A program made the translations under genes and the position numbers. A stretch of 47,879 bases of DNA from JAUSNA01 sp964568885 (GTDB lineage Bacteria; Patescibacteriota; Microgenomatia; Levybacterales; GWA1-39-11), in contig CAZMSF010000007.1 of NCBI GenBank assembly GCA_964568885.1, positions 1 to 47,879 of the forward strand, written 5' to 3'. The stretch's first letter is position 1, and the number at the start of each line of letters is the position of its first letter. The notes beneath the pieces were generated by a model. That model searched no databases, had not been told where the DNA came from, and saw nothing but the letters and a program-made list of their open reading frames with translations. Of this stretch, positions 32,616 through 41,177 are shown in pieces.

Positions 32616-32912
32616 CTACCTACCTCGCCGCGAACGGCGAGGGCCGCCAACGCGTGGCGTCGATGCGGTTTGGTCAGGCATCCTCCGGTAGAACCGGTGA
32701 CTACCGATATGCCCCCAGCACTCCTTTATGTCCTCCTGCCTTGTCAGCACGAAGAGTTGATCGACCCTTCCCCCGTCGCTCTCGTAGCGACAAAGGATGG
32801 TGAATCCTGCTTGGAGCTCGAATCTGAGCTCGTCGTCGGTTGGAATTCTGCCGAATGGCTGGGTCCCTTTCAGGACCCGATGAATTCTCTGTTTGTGGGA
32901 AATAACCTCCAC
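32616..32912 (-). CDS. Hypothetical small basic protein (GC-rich cassette 4)
   Basis: A 98-residue protein from GTG 32912 with AAGGGG about 8 bases upstream. Soluble and Arg-rich, with one central beta-like stretch (LRFELQAGFTILCRYESDGGRVDQLFVLTRQ) and a basic tail GGPRRSRRGR. As in cassettes 1 and 2, a small soluble gene precedes a small membrane gene. Not recognised. Confidence 0.55.
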   Translation of the reverse strand: MEVISHKQRIHRVLKGTQPFGRIPTDDELRFELQAGFTILCRYESDGGRVDQLFVLTRQEDIKECWGHIGSHRFYRRMPDQTASTPRVGGPRRSRRGR

Positions 32913-33019
32913 GATATAGCCCCTTTTGAGATTTTGAGCCCGCCATTCCGGTTTTAAATTTTTAAAAACAAGAACGGCAAGCTCAAATTAGCAACCAAAA
33001 TGTTAATGTGCAAAAAACA

Positions 33020-33041
33020 TTCTCCCACGCTGTCGGGAGAA
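33020..33041 (+). terminator. Hairpin upstream of cassette 4
   Basis: TTCTCCC (33020-33026) pairs with GGGAGAA (33035-33041). It lies between cassette 4 and the tRNA-Tyr region; which transcript it serves is unclear. The rest of 32942-33139 is AT-rich with no gene I can support. Confidence 0.4.
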
Positions 33042-33139
33042 CTTATTTGTTAACCTGAAATTATACTACTGATAACAGAAATGTCTAACTATTTGATTCC
33101 CTTTTTATTTGAAGCAAAATTTAGTAAAATGTAGTTCGT

Positions 33140-33189
33140 GCCGAGATGACGATGCTCGCACAGGGATTTATTCCACAGGGGTCAATCGT
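33140..33189 (+). pseudogene. 5'-half tRNA-Tyr fragment with D-loop insertion
   Basis: GCCGAGATGACG (33140-33151) and GGTCAATCGT (33180-33189) repeat the first part of tRNA-Tyr, separated by 28 unrelated bases where the gene has GAGC. A TAAAAT box (33125-33130) lies 9 bases upstream, so this fragment, not the intact gene, sits right after the apparent promoter. Confidence 0.75.
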
Positions 33190-33206
33190 CGAAGGCAAAA
33201 CAACGT

Positions 33207-33291
33207 GCCGAGATGACGGAGCGGTCAATCGTAACAGACTGTAAATCTGTCGCCCGTTTGGGCTACATAGGTTCGAATCCTATTCTCGGCA
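33207..33291 (+). tRNA. tRNA-Tyr (anticodon GTA)
   Basis: An 85-nt class II cloverleaf: acceptor GCCGAGA/TCTCGGC, D stem ACG/CGT with GAGCGGTCAAT loop, anticodon loop CTGTAAA, long variable arm CGCCCGTTTGGGC, T arm ATAGG-TTCGAAT-CCTAT, discriminator A. No full CCA encoded. Confidence 0.95.
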
Positions 33292-33338
33292 CAAAATACT
33301 TCCAGAGAACAGGATTCCCATAACGTTTCGTCATTTTT

Positions 33339-33403
33339 CGCCCGTTTGGGCTACATATTGTGCATGCACGGATTTCATCCGAACGAATCCTATTCTCGGC
33401 ACA
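33339..33403 (+). pseudogene. 3'-half tRNA-Tyr fragment with T-loop insertion
   Basis: 33339-33356 repeats the variable arm to T stem and 33384-33403 the T stem to 3' end. The 27 bases between them contain two small palindromes and replace AGGTT. A shorter third piece, ATTCTCGGCACA, is at 33474-33485. The remaining 33404-33691 holds no gene I can support. Confidence 0.75.
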
Positions 33404-33691
33404 CAAAAAGCATCTCTTTGAGAGTGACGAGAACAAACTTTTTTTACCCGCGAAGCGGGCAAGCAAAAGCGCCATTCTCGGCACATGATGCCCCGCACAA
33501 AACTCCATTCAACCTATAATTATCTTCTCAGCTCAACTCGCGTCAAAATCCTTACTTACTCCAGGACTGTGGATATCATGTGTATAACAATTATTATAAG
33601 ACGTAATAAATTAATATGGGATAAGTATAAAATTTGAAGCCAAATAACGCATACTTGCGATTCTGGCGTCTGAAATTTAATAACCGGAGAT

Positions 33692-34369
33692 TTATCTACC
33701 TTGGAGTTGCAGCCATTCTTCCCACCCGACCGCCAATGCCTTCACCTTTTTTACATCACTTGAAAGTATTGCCGCAATGTCTGAAGGAATAGTTGAATAT
33801 GAACTGTGAGCATAGACAATAAGAAGTTTGGGACTATCCATATAATCTTTAAATGCCTTTTTTACGCCTTCCTGGTCGACGCCCCCTGATTTTGTGACAA
33901 GCGTCGTGTCATACACGGGAACGTTTTTAGCAGATAATATGTGTCCTTTTTGAAATTCCGCAGCGCTTCGTATATCCACTACTTCAAAATCCGTTTCATT
34001 CTTGCGTAATTTTGAGGCCAAAAGTAAAGGGTCATACTTGTTGCTTTCTACCGTTTTTTGCGAAATTTGAAGCTCTTGCACTGCCTGTACTTTTGGAGTT
34101 GAAGACTTTGGTACAAAAAGAGTCAATAAATTACCGGTAAATCCCAAAAACGCAAGGCTTGAGGTAATAACGGAACCTAAAAAAGTGGAAATGAAAAGGA
34201 AGAAGTACTGAGCGGGATGTTTTTTTATTTCATCGCGTAATTTTGAGGCCCCAAAATCATACCAACGCAAAACCTTTTTTGCCCCCTTCTTCTCTAATTT
34301 CTGCAGTTCTTCTTTTTCTTTTTCAAGCGCATTCTCAAAGAAGAATGAACCCTCGTCTTTTTTTGCCAT
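33692..34369 (-). CDS. Membrane-associated rhodanese-like protein lacking the catalytic Cys
   Basis: The frame opens at a TTG (34405), but the ATG at 34369 follows a good promoter: TTGACA (34400-34405 complement), 18 bases, CATAAT (34376-34381 complement), 6 bases to the ATG. This gives 225 residues. A charged helical N-terminus and one membrane segment (about 55-90, FFLFISTFLGSVITSSLAFLGFTGNLL) precede a rhodanese domain (about 125-225; VDIRSAAEFQKGHILSAKNVP). The active-site loop reads IVYAHSSYST where active enzymes have Cys-x-x-G-x-R, so it is probably a binding or scaffold domain, not a sulfurtransferase. Confidence 0.82.
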   Translation of the reverse strand: MAKKDEGSFFFENALEKEKEELQKLEKKGAKKVLRWYDFGASKLRDEIKKHPAQYFFLFISTFLGSVITSSLAFLGFTGNLLTLFVPKSSTPKVQAVQELQISQKTVESNKYDPLLLASKLRKNETDFEVVDIRSAAEFQKGHILSAKNVPVYDTTLVTKSGGVDQEGVKKAFKDYMDSPKLLIVYAHSSYSTIPSDIAAILSSDVKKVKALAVGWEEWLQLQGR

Positions 34370-34375
34370 ATCCCC

Positions 34376-34429
34376 ATTATGCTCAAATTCAAAAAACCTT
34401 GTCAAGAAAATACCTTAAAATGCTATTAT
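34376..34429. promoter_or_regulatory. Divergent promoters sharing one palindromic -35
   Basis: The palindrome CTTGTCAAG (34398-34406) supplies TTGTCA for the plus-strand gene (-10 TATTAT at 34424-34429) and TTGACA for the minus-strand gene (-10 ATTATG complement at 34376-34381). Both -10 boxes end 6-8 bases before their start codons. Confidence 0.6.
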
Positions 34430-34437
34430 TAAGGTAG

Positions 34438-37167
34438 GTGAAAAAATCTGCCTTAATTTTATTGGGTATTACCCTCATTTCAATGATTCTTCCTCCTGTC
34501 CCGGGGAAGGCATATGCCGGGGATTTGGGAGCACTCGTTAGAATTGACAGGACAGCCATTTCCCGTTCAACCGGAGGCCTTATTTGCGCGACCCCGGAAA
34601 GTACAGGCGTTGAAACTCAAATTCAAATAGTATTCCCGACCGGCTTTATCGTCAATCCAACAGCCTCAAATTGGACAGTCACAACAACCAATTTACCCAC
34701 AGGTTCAGTTGCCCTTCCGGGAATTGATACAGCAAACGCCGTAGCAGGACAAGTAGTAACGTTCCCTTCCGATGATTTGTCGACAGGAACCGAGTATTGT
34801 TTCAATTTTGCATCAGCCAACACTCTTACGACTCCCTCAAGCACCGGAACGTATGTCGGAATCCTTCGAACCATAAATGCCTCAAATCAGGCGATTGATT
34901 ATCATGCATTCGGTATTTCGATAGTCTCAAATGACGCAATCAATGTCACGGCAACGGTTGCTGCTAATCCTACCGATTTTGATGCCTCTCTAGCGCTCAC
35001 AGACCCTCTTAACGGCACTTTTTCACAAAATACTACTCTTACCTACACTCTCACCTATGGGAATAAGCTGACGTACCCTGCAGACATTACAATTGAGGCT
35101 GCGTGGGATTTGGGCACAATACAGGGCGGTTCAACACCAACCGTTGACCTTCTAGACTATGTTATCGGAAGTGCTTCAAACGGTTATAACACTGCGCCTC
35201 CTGTTATTGATAGCGTCAACCGTAAGATAGACTGGACAATTTCCGCGATTCCGGGCAACACACTAAATAGAACGGTCAGTTTTAAGCTTAAAACCAATGA
35301 TTCATATACAGGCACTCTTCCGGTTACTTTTACCGTTAACGGACGAACCTATGGACCGGGCACCGTCACGGCTGACTCGACAGTCAGCTCCAAATATCAA
35401 TATCTTGCCCCGGTTACCCCTACGCCAACTCCCGGATCGAGTTCATCCTCATCCTCAAGCTCAAACCCCACATCAACTCCCACCCCTACTCCGACACTTA
35501 CGCCCTCTACCACCCAAAAACCGGTAATAAATGATATCCAACTCCGGACTGTAAGCTCGTCTGATGCGGCAATTCTTGTATCAACCAACACAAATACAGG
35601 GGTTAAGATAAGCTATGGAACGAGCATAAAAAGTCTCACAAAAACAGCTTCTGAAGTTACCTTGTCAACTCAGCACCTTATCAACCTCACCGGTCTTTCC
35701 TCCGCCACCCGGTATTACTACAAAGTAACGGCTATTGATTCGAAAGGAAATGAAACAACCTCCGACTTATATGTTCTGGATACTGCCATTCCCTCAGTTG
35801 CGCCTCAAATTATCAACAATTCGCTCATCCTCACAAGCAACGACGTTGTTCTAACCGACCCCTTAAGAGCACCTGTAACAATTCCGACCATTGTTATTCC
35901 TACCAACACTACGTACGCATTTAAGTTCACAGTCGCAGAATATAACAAAATCAAATCGATTAAAGCAGTTGTTCGCAATAATGATGTTTTGGGGCTTGCT
36001 TCATTTCAAGCGTATGCAAGTTCCGATTTTGTTGAGATAACCGAGATAGCACCCGGACAATACATAGGAAAGCTTCAAACCGATAGGGTTCCGGGAAAGT
36101 ATCGTGTAGTCATCCAAATTCAGGATTTTAACGGAAATATTTCGGAACAAACCTTATCCACCATTCACGCAGTTACCCCATTCAAGGTAGTAAATGCTGT
36201 GACTCATGAACCTATCGAAAAAGCAAAAGTGACGCTATCATTTTTCAATACAAGGCTTAAAACATATGACAAACTTTTCTCCGATATTACTCCTGTTAAA
36301 AACCCCAGCTATTCCGACGTTGAGGGGACTGTGGGCACCGTGCTGCCTCAAGGAAAATACCGCGCAGAAATAACTGCGCTTGGTTATGCTGACGGTTCGG
36401 CTGAGTTCGAAATAGATACCCAAGGGTCAAATTACCCCACGGTTGAGCTCAAACCGCTCCCCTTCAGCGTCATGACCTACGTCAAGTACTCTGCTTCAAC
36501 AGCATCTGATGTACTTTCGCTTATTCGCGATTATATACACACCCTAAGAACTTCTATCCGCTTCTTCGATTTGATAGCATTTCTCGCGGTACTATTGTTG
36601 GTTTTCTTGGGTGCGGTGTCGTACGCAAGAAGGCTCTCAGTCCCATTATCAAAACTTCCCTACTTCAGCCTCTATTTCCTGGAAAGGCTCATCAGAAGAC
36701 CGCAGCATTCTTTTCCTATTCATGGCAGGTTGGTAAATGGCGATATTGTTGTAGGTGGAGCCTCAATTTACGTTTCACTTCCTAATGGTAAGGTAATAAC
36801 TCACACGACTACCAACTCGGACGGGGAATTTTTTACCAATATTCATGAGAAAATCAATATAAAAATTACTGTTACCAAAAAAGGCTTTAAGAGTATAACC
36901 CAAACCGTTAGCAAGGATAAAGTGGACGACAAAATTGAGCTGTCTATAACTCGTATCGATAAGCCTGCAGCCTTCGGATTTGAGGCTATCTTTTGGTACA
37001 CGAGCTACATTACCGGTTCTCTTTTTGAGTCCATACTTATTCTTACTCTTTTTACCGAACTTCTTTTTATCCTTGAATTTGGGGTATGGAAAGTGGTTCC
37101 TTTTATCCTGGTATCTTTTGTGAATATTTTCCTCTGGGCGGCAAATGCCCGCGCAACTCGAAGTTAA
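34438..37167 (+). CDS. Large multidomain cell-surface protein
   Basis: A 909-residue protein from GTG 34438. Signal peptide (1-28, ending AYA-G). Beta-sandwich modules occupy about 30-320, then a Thr/Pro/Ser linker (325-360). A fibronectin III-like domain (365-450; ATRYYYKVTAIDSKGNETTSDLY) follows, then a carboxypeptidase-regulatory-like beta domain (about 580-665). One membrane helix is near 708-730, followed by a Cna-B/peptidase-regulatory-like domain (about 755-840) and C-terminal membrane helices (about 855-905). The parts between membrane spans suggest both outer and inner surface domains. Likely envelope structure or adhesion. Confidence 0.75.
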   Translation: MKKSALILLGITLISMILPPVPGKAYAGDLGALVRIDRTAISRSTGGLICATPESTGVETQIQIVFPTGFIVNPTASNWTVTTTNLPTGSVALPGIDTANAVAGQVVTFPSDDLSTGTEYCFNFASANTLTTPSSTGTYVGILRTINASNQAIDYHAFGISIVSNDAINVTATVAANPTDFDASLALTDPLNGTFSQNTTLTYTLTYGNKLTYPADITIEAAWDLGTIQGGSTPTVDLLDYVIGSASNGYNTAPPVIDSVNRKIDWTISAIPGNTLNRTVSFKLKTNDSYTGTLPVTFTVNGRTYGPGTVTADSTVSSKYQYLAPVTPTPTPGSSSSSSSSSNPTSTPTPTPTLTPSTTQKPVINDIQLRTVSSSDAAILVSTNTNTGVKISYGTSIKSLTKTASEVTLSTQHLINLTGLSSATRYYYKVTAIDSKGNETTSDLYVLDTAIPSVAPQIINNSLILTSNDVVLTDPLRAPVTIPTIVIPTNTTYAFKFTVAEYNKIKSIKAVVRNNDVLGLASFQAYASSDFVEITEIAPGQYIGKLQTDRVPGKYRVVIQIQDFNGNISEQTLSTIHAVTPFKVVNAVTHEPIEKAKVTLSFFNTRLKTYDKLFSDITPVKNPSYSDVEGTVGTVLPQGKYRAEITALGYADGSAEFEIDTQGSNYPTVELKPLPFSVMTYVKYSASTASDVLSLIRDYIHTLRTSIRFFDLIAFLAVLLLVFLGAVSYARRLSVPLSKLPYFSLYFLERLIRRPQHSFPIHGRLVNGDIVVGGASIYVSLPNGKVITHTTTNSDGEFFTNIHEKINIKITVTKKGFKSITQTVSKDKVDDKIELSITRIDKPAAFGFEAIFWYTSYITGSLFESILILTLFTELLFILEFGVWKVVPFILVSFVNIFLWAANARATRS

Positions 37168-37304
37168 TAACATCTTCCCCAGGCTCAAGCCTGGGGTATT
37201 CCTCAAAAGGTAGATGTTTTTCCTCCTCAATTCACCTTTTGCAAGAGCAAAAGGCAAGCTCCGCTTATCTCCGTTCTTTTAAGAACGGAGTTTTCTTGAG
37301 GTAT
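37168..37304 (-). repeat. Dispersed palindromic repeat, copy 2
   Basis: Minus-strand equivalent of 3827-3937, with three intact hairpins: CCCCAGGCT/AGCCTGGGG (37177-37196), CCTTTTGC/GCAAAAGG (37235-37254) and CTCCGTTCTT/AAGAACGGAG (37269-37290). It fills exactly the gap between two convergent genes, as copy 1 does, and could end transcription both ways. Confidence 0.7.
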
Positions 37305-38174
37305 TTAATAACTGCTTGAAAAGTCCGTACCGACTATTATGACCACATCTACTCCTGCCGGAGCAGCCTCGCCCGTTGGAAGTGAGGAAACCGTAGGTTT
37401 TATCTTTGAATAGGTTGAAGTAATCGCTTTCATATCGCTATCAGCAATTTTTTTGGCGGAATTAACAGAAGAAATAGAGGTTGTTTGATATTCTCCTTGG
37501 GCATTTGAGGTTGTAACAACCTCAAATTTATCTTTATCCAAAAGATCACCGGCTTTTTTGGCAAGGCCGGCGGTTTTTGTACTATTGAGTACCGCTACCT
37601 TTATCTTTTCTGCCTCTTTTGTAGGGGTCGGCGTAAGCGTGATAGTTGGCGTACCTGTGATATTTGTAGCTTGAGGTGCGGGGGCAATAGAAGGATTTAC
37701 GGTACCATTGATTGGTGCAACAGCGATTATTTTGTGGATTGATGGGCGATACAAAATCGCTTCCTTTGTAGACCCAAATATCATTACTTTGTCGCCATTT
37801 TTCGCATTTCTAAAGAACGGCTGGTCGGCAAGTTTCGTGACGTCCGTAACGGTAGCAATTGTTGGTGTTTCGTTTTGAGGCAATTCCATTTTGTCTCCAA
37901 CCTCATCAATAAGCGCTTTTACCGCAGCAGAATTCAACTTCCCGTCGGTTCCGACCGCCTGTTTTCCATTCTGCAACCAATTATATCCAATTAATATTAC
38001 GACAATTACGAACGAGAGCAATAAAAATGCACCTATTTGATAGCGTCTGTTTGAAAAATTACCTAAAAACGAACCTCTCATCTTTTTCTCCTCCTGTGGG
38101 ACAACAACTTCAGCAATCTGCTCTTCAACTTTCTCAAAAAATGACTCCTTTTTCTTGCGGGCAGCTTTTTTCAT
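37305..38174 (-). CDS. LytR_C domain membrane protein
   Basis: 289 residues from ATG 38174; the longer frame to 38261 crosses the promoter TTGACA-18-TATGAT (38208-38213 and 38184-38189, complement). Basic Lys-rich tail, one membrane helix (about 48-68), a stalk with a Pro/Thr stretch, and a C-terminal LytR_C-type domain (about 190-285; KIKVAVLNSTKTAGLAKKAGDLL). Proteins with this domain are linked to envelope biogenesis. A paralogue follows upstream at 38269, so the two are a tandem pair. Confidence 0.8.
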   Translation of the reverse strand: MKKAARKKKESFFEKVEEQIAEVVVPQEEKKMRGSFLGNFSNRRYQIGAFLLLSFVIVVILIGYNWLQNGKQAVGTDGKLNSAAVKALIDEVGDKMELPQNETPTIATVTDVTKLADQPFFRNAKNGDKVMIFGSTKEAILYRPSIHKIIAVAPINGTVNPSIAPAPQATNITGTPTITLTPTPTKEAEKIKVAVLNSTKTAGLAKKAGDLLDKDKFEVVTTSNAQGEYQTTSISSVNSAKKIADSDMKAITSTYSKIKPTVSSLPTGEAAPAGVDVVIIVGTDFSSSY

Positions 38175-38268
38175 GATGCTACTATCATACCCGCGGAAAA
38201 TGGACACTGTCAAGGAAAAGAGTTTGCCCTTACTCACTTGCCGTTGAATTCGTAAGAGCAAGAGAAGC

Positions 38269-39018
38269 TTATTTTACAAGAATTAGACGAACTGTCTTTT
38301 CCGCATCAGGAAGTTCTTCACCGACAGTAATTTCGCCGAACTCTATCTTTAGATCTTCTAATATTGTTTTCTTTTCTGACTCATTTACATCTTTTGATAA
38401 AGAAATTTGTGCAGAGTCTACCGAACCATCAGCATTCCCTACTCTTGTAACTTTATATCCTAGTGCCTTTATTTTTTCCGCCCCTTTTGCCGCAACGCCG
38501 GAAGTATCACTCCCATTCAAAACCTCAAATTTCCATTCTTCACGTGAAATGCTAACCGGCGTGGGTGTAGGTATTGCAATGGTTGGGGTAGGCTTTACAG
38601 TCTTTTTGGTCAATTGCTTTAAAAGTGTGTCCTTATTAAGGATAGCCAAACCAACCATTGAAGCAATGAGGACTGTTAGAACAAAGACGAAAGCTCCGAG
38701 TAAAAACAGTTTTGAATTTATTGAACGCTCCCCTTTTTCTGCTTCGGCATCTTCAGATACTTCATGAGGCTTCTCTCCCATTACTTTTTCATAAAAAGAT
38801 GCCCTCCTTGTTACCTCTTCTGCATCTTTTTCTTTCTCCGGCTCACTCTCCGTTTTTTCATCTTGTTCTGCTATAACTTCCTTTTCTTTTTCAACGGAAG
38901 ACGGTGTGTCCATTACTTCGATTTCCTGCTCCTTTTCGCTCTCCTCAACAACTTCGGAAACAATTTCTGAAACGTCTTCCCTTTCTTTTGGGGATTTTTT
39001 GCGGGCAGGCTTTTTCAT
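38269..39018 (-). CDS. LytR_C domain membrane protein, second of a tandem pair
   Basis: 249 residues from ATG 39018, preceded by TTGACA-18-TATGAT (39052-39057 and 39028-39033, complement) ending 9 bases before the start. Very acidic Glu/Asp/Val-rich cytoplasmic region (about 15-95), one membrane helix (about 105-128), Pro-Thr stalk, LytR_C domain (about 158-245; WKFEVLNGSDTSGVAAKGAEKIKALGYKV). It has the same promoter spacing and N-terminal MKK.ARKK as its neighbour, so it arose by duplication. Confidence 0.8.
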   Translation of the reverse strand: MKKPARKKSPKEREDVSEIVSEVVEESEKEQEIEVMDTPSSVEKEKEVIAEQDEKTESEPEKEKDAEEVTRRASFYEKVMGEKPHEVSEDAEAEKGERSINSKLFLLGAFVFVLTVLIASMVGLAILNKDTLLKQLTKKTVKPTPTIAIPTPTPVSISREEWKFEVLNGSDTSGVAAKGAEKIKALGYKVTRVGNADGSVDSAQISLSKDVNESEKKTILEDLKIEFGEITVGEELPDAEKTVRLILVK

Positions 39019-39062
39019 GGCAGTTCTATCATAGGAAAAGAAGAAGTTGCCTGTCAAGAATT

Positions 39063-40022
39063 CTAATTTCCCTGCGCCGGGCTTTTTGCACTCACAACGT
39101 ATTCGTAGATAGTCTTTGAAATAAGGCTCATCCGCTCACGCGCCTCTCCTTCCGATCCTTTTGATACCATACATAACATATATGGTCGATACGGTACATA
39201 CACTATTCCGCAATCCATGTAAGATTGTTCATCAATTACGCCAATTTTGTGCGCAACGGTAACGTTTTTCGGAATACCGGCAACAAGTTTATCATTGAAT
39301 TCGGAGTGAGAAAGATAATCAAGAATCGTTTGCGAGTCGTCCCTTGTGAGAACCGCCGAATAATACAATGCCTTAAGTATTGATGAGTATTTTTTCGTTG
39401 TCATAACAGCTCCTTCGCTTGCTATTTGAAGATCAACGTCTACTCCCAAATATACATCGTCAAAATCTTCCTGAGTTATGATGGTACCGAGCGCTTTTGC
39501 GGCAGTGTTATCTGATTTTTCCAAAGCAAGACGCGCTGCCTCATCCAAATCGAGCTCATACCCTTCTCCCTTCTGCCATAAGTCTCCGAACCGATTGTCA
39601 AGCATATCTTTCGTAAGTTTCACCTTGTAGTCGGAACCCGCAGTGACTCTTTCTTTATGCTTGAAATACGCCATTACAACCGGAAGCTTAAAAAGTGATG
39701 CGGCAAAGAAATTGTTTCCTGAGTTGATTCCAATTGAAGTCCCAGTTGGCAAATATTCAAAATACAATTCCATATCATCCCCTAAAGGATCCGTTATCTG
39801 ATGCAATTTCGACCTCAAAGCTAAAAAATTCAGCAAAAAATCCCCATGCTTATCCTGCAGTGTGCGAGGTGCAAGACGCGGATATTTTTTAAGAGCAGCC
39901 TCGTAATTCCTTTGACCTGTCACAAGGTCAAGCGTTCTCACATACGAGTTGAAAAAGTAAGCATTTATGGCAAGGCTCACAACAAAAACACAAACAGATG
40001 CAATAGAAAAGAACTTATGCAT
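39063..40022 (-). CDS. Serine beta-lactamase-fold (class A-like) membrane-anchored hydrolase
   Basis: 319 residues. N-terminal membrane anchor (about 8-28), then a class A beta-lactamase-like domain: SLFK (SxxK, near 109), SDN (near 170) and HKIG for the KTG box (near 256). No clear ExxLN glutamate motif, so true beta-lactam hydrolysis is doubtful; a peptidoglycan transpeptidase or carboxypeptidase role is as likely. TTGACA, 17 bases, then TATATT (40029-40034 complement) ends 6 bases before the ATG: leaderless. Paralogous with 40058-41062. Confidence 0.82.
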   Translation of the reverse strand: MHKFFSIASVCVFVVSLAINAYFFNSYVRTLDLVTGQRNYEAALKKYPRLAPRTLQDKHGDFLLNFLALRSKLHQITDPLGDDMELYFEYLPTGTSIGINSGNNFFAASLFKLPVVMAYFKHKERVTAGSDYKVKLTKDMLDNRFGDLWQKGEGYELDLDEAARLALEKSDNTAAKALGTIITQEDFDDVYLGVDVDLQIASEGAVMTTKKYSSILKALYYSAVLTRDDSQTILDYLSHSEFNDKLVAGIPKNVTVAHKIGVIDEQSYMDCGIVYVPYRPYMLCMVSKGSEGEARERMSLISKTIYEYVVSAKSPAQGN

Positions 40023-40057
40023 TCTTACAATATATGCTTGCCCAAAATAACTGTCAA

Positions 40058-41062
40058 TTAGCTTTTACGACTATTTTGAATCCTTCGTTTTTGAATACCA
40101 TTATAGGTAACTTCTGATATTTTACTTATGAATTGTTCAAGATTTTGCATTGAATTTCCTCGAGACATAATACATATTAAGTATGGACCCTTCGAGTAAT
40201 ATACAATTCCGCAATCATGAAGCTGGTATGAATTTTCCTCAAGCTGCCGTTCTCCAAATTTGTGTGAAACAACCACATCTTTCGATACCCCGGCGACAAT
40301 CCCGTTCTGGAATTCGGAATTACTCAAGATTTGAAGTGTTTTCTCAGAATATTCTTTTTCAAGATAGGACGCATTATAAAGAATTCGAAAAAGTCCGGCA
40401 TACCCCTTCACGCTCATAAAATTGATTGGAGAATTATCATTCGCCGTCTCCACCCCAAGATCGAGAGTTACTTTATCAATGAGTTTTGAGTCGATATTAT
40501 GCTCAAGAAGCGTTAATGCAGCGTTATCCGAGTACACCATCATCCGTTCAAGCAATTCTTCAAAAGTATAAGCTTTCCCAATTTGCAATGACTCTTTTGG
40601 GGCAATATTTTGGTCTAGAAGTGCATCTTTCGCCTCATAAGTGACCTTCTTTTTTAAAAATTCGGGGTCAGATTCTGCCTTCTTATAATATGCCATCATA
40701 ACAGGTAGCTTCAAAAGGCTCGCGGGTGAAAACGCTACGTGCTCATTTACCCCAAACCATGGCCCGTTATTAAGGTCACGAAAATATACCGCTGCATCGG
40801 TAATAAGTCCCGACTTTTTCTGCTGAGCCACTAACTCTTCTACTTCATTTTGCAGAGAATCAAGTCCATTAAGCTTGTAATAATCCTTTCCGGTTTCACA
40901 TTCCAAAAGAGGACTAATGAACTTATATCCTGACTCCCTTACTTCCTGTAAATTCTTTTCTTGTACGATTTGTACATTTGAAGGCTTTGCGGAAAAAACA
41001 TATTTACCCAACACAAAACCTATTGTTGCAGACGCTACTACAATTACTGCTAATTTGAACAT
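40058..41062 (-). CDS. Serine beta-lactamase-fold hydrolase, paralogue
   Basis: 334 residues. N-terminal membrane anchor (about 3-23), class A-like domain with SLLK (near 132), YSDNAA (near 194) and HKFGE as the third box (near 285). Same family as the neighbour (both have the DCGIVY near the end), 35 bases apart. TTGACT-17-TATATT lies 11 bases before the ATG. With the LytR_C pair it forms a four-gene envelope cluster made of two duplications. Confidence 0.82.
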   Translation of the reverse strand: MFKLAVIVVASATIGFVLGKYVFSAKPSNVQIVQEKNLQEVRESGYKFISPLLECETGKDYYKLNGLDSLQNEVEELVAQQKKSGLITDAAVYFRDLNNGPWFGVNEHVAFSPASLLKLPVMMAYYKKAESDPEFLKKKVTYEAKDALLDQNIAPKESLQIGKAYTFEELLERMMVYSDNAALTLLEHNIDSKLIDKVTLDLGVETANDNSPINFMSVKGYAGLFRILYNASYLEKEYSEKTLQILSNSEFQNGIVAGVSKDVVVSHKFGERQLEENSYQLHDCGIVYYSKGPYLICIMSRGNSMQNLEQFISKISEVTYNGIQKRRIQNSRKS

Positions 41063-41177
41063 GCGATAGCCAAAATATAGTAGATGCGGAAATAGAAGTC
41101 AACTCGCTTTAACTACGACAAGAACCACCCTCCAAATCGAAGTAAAAAACTCACTTTACTCTCTCACCGGATCGAAT

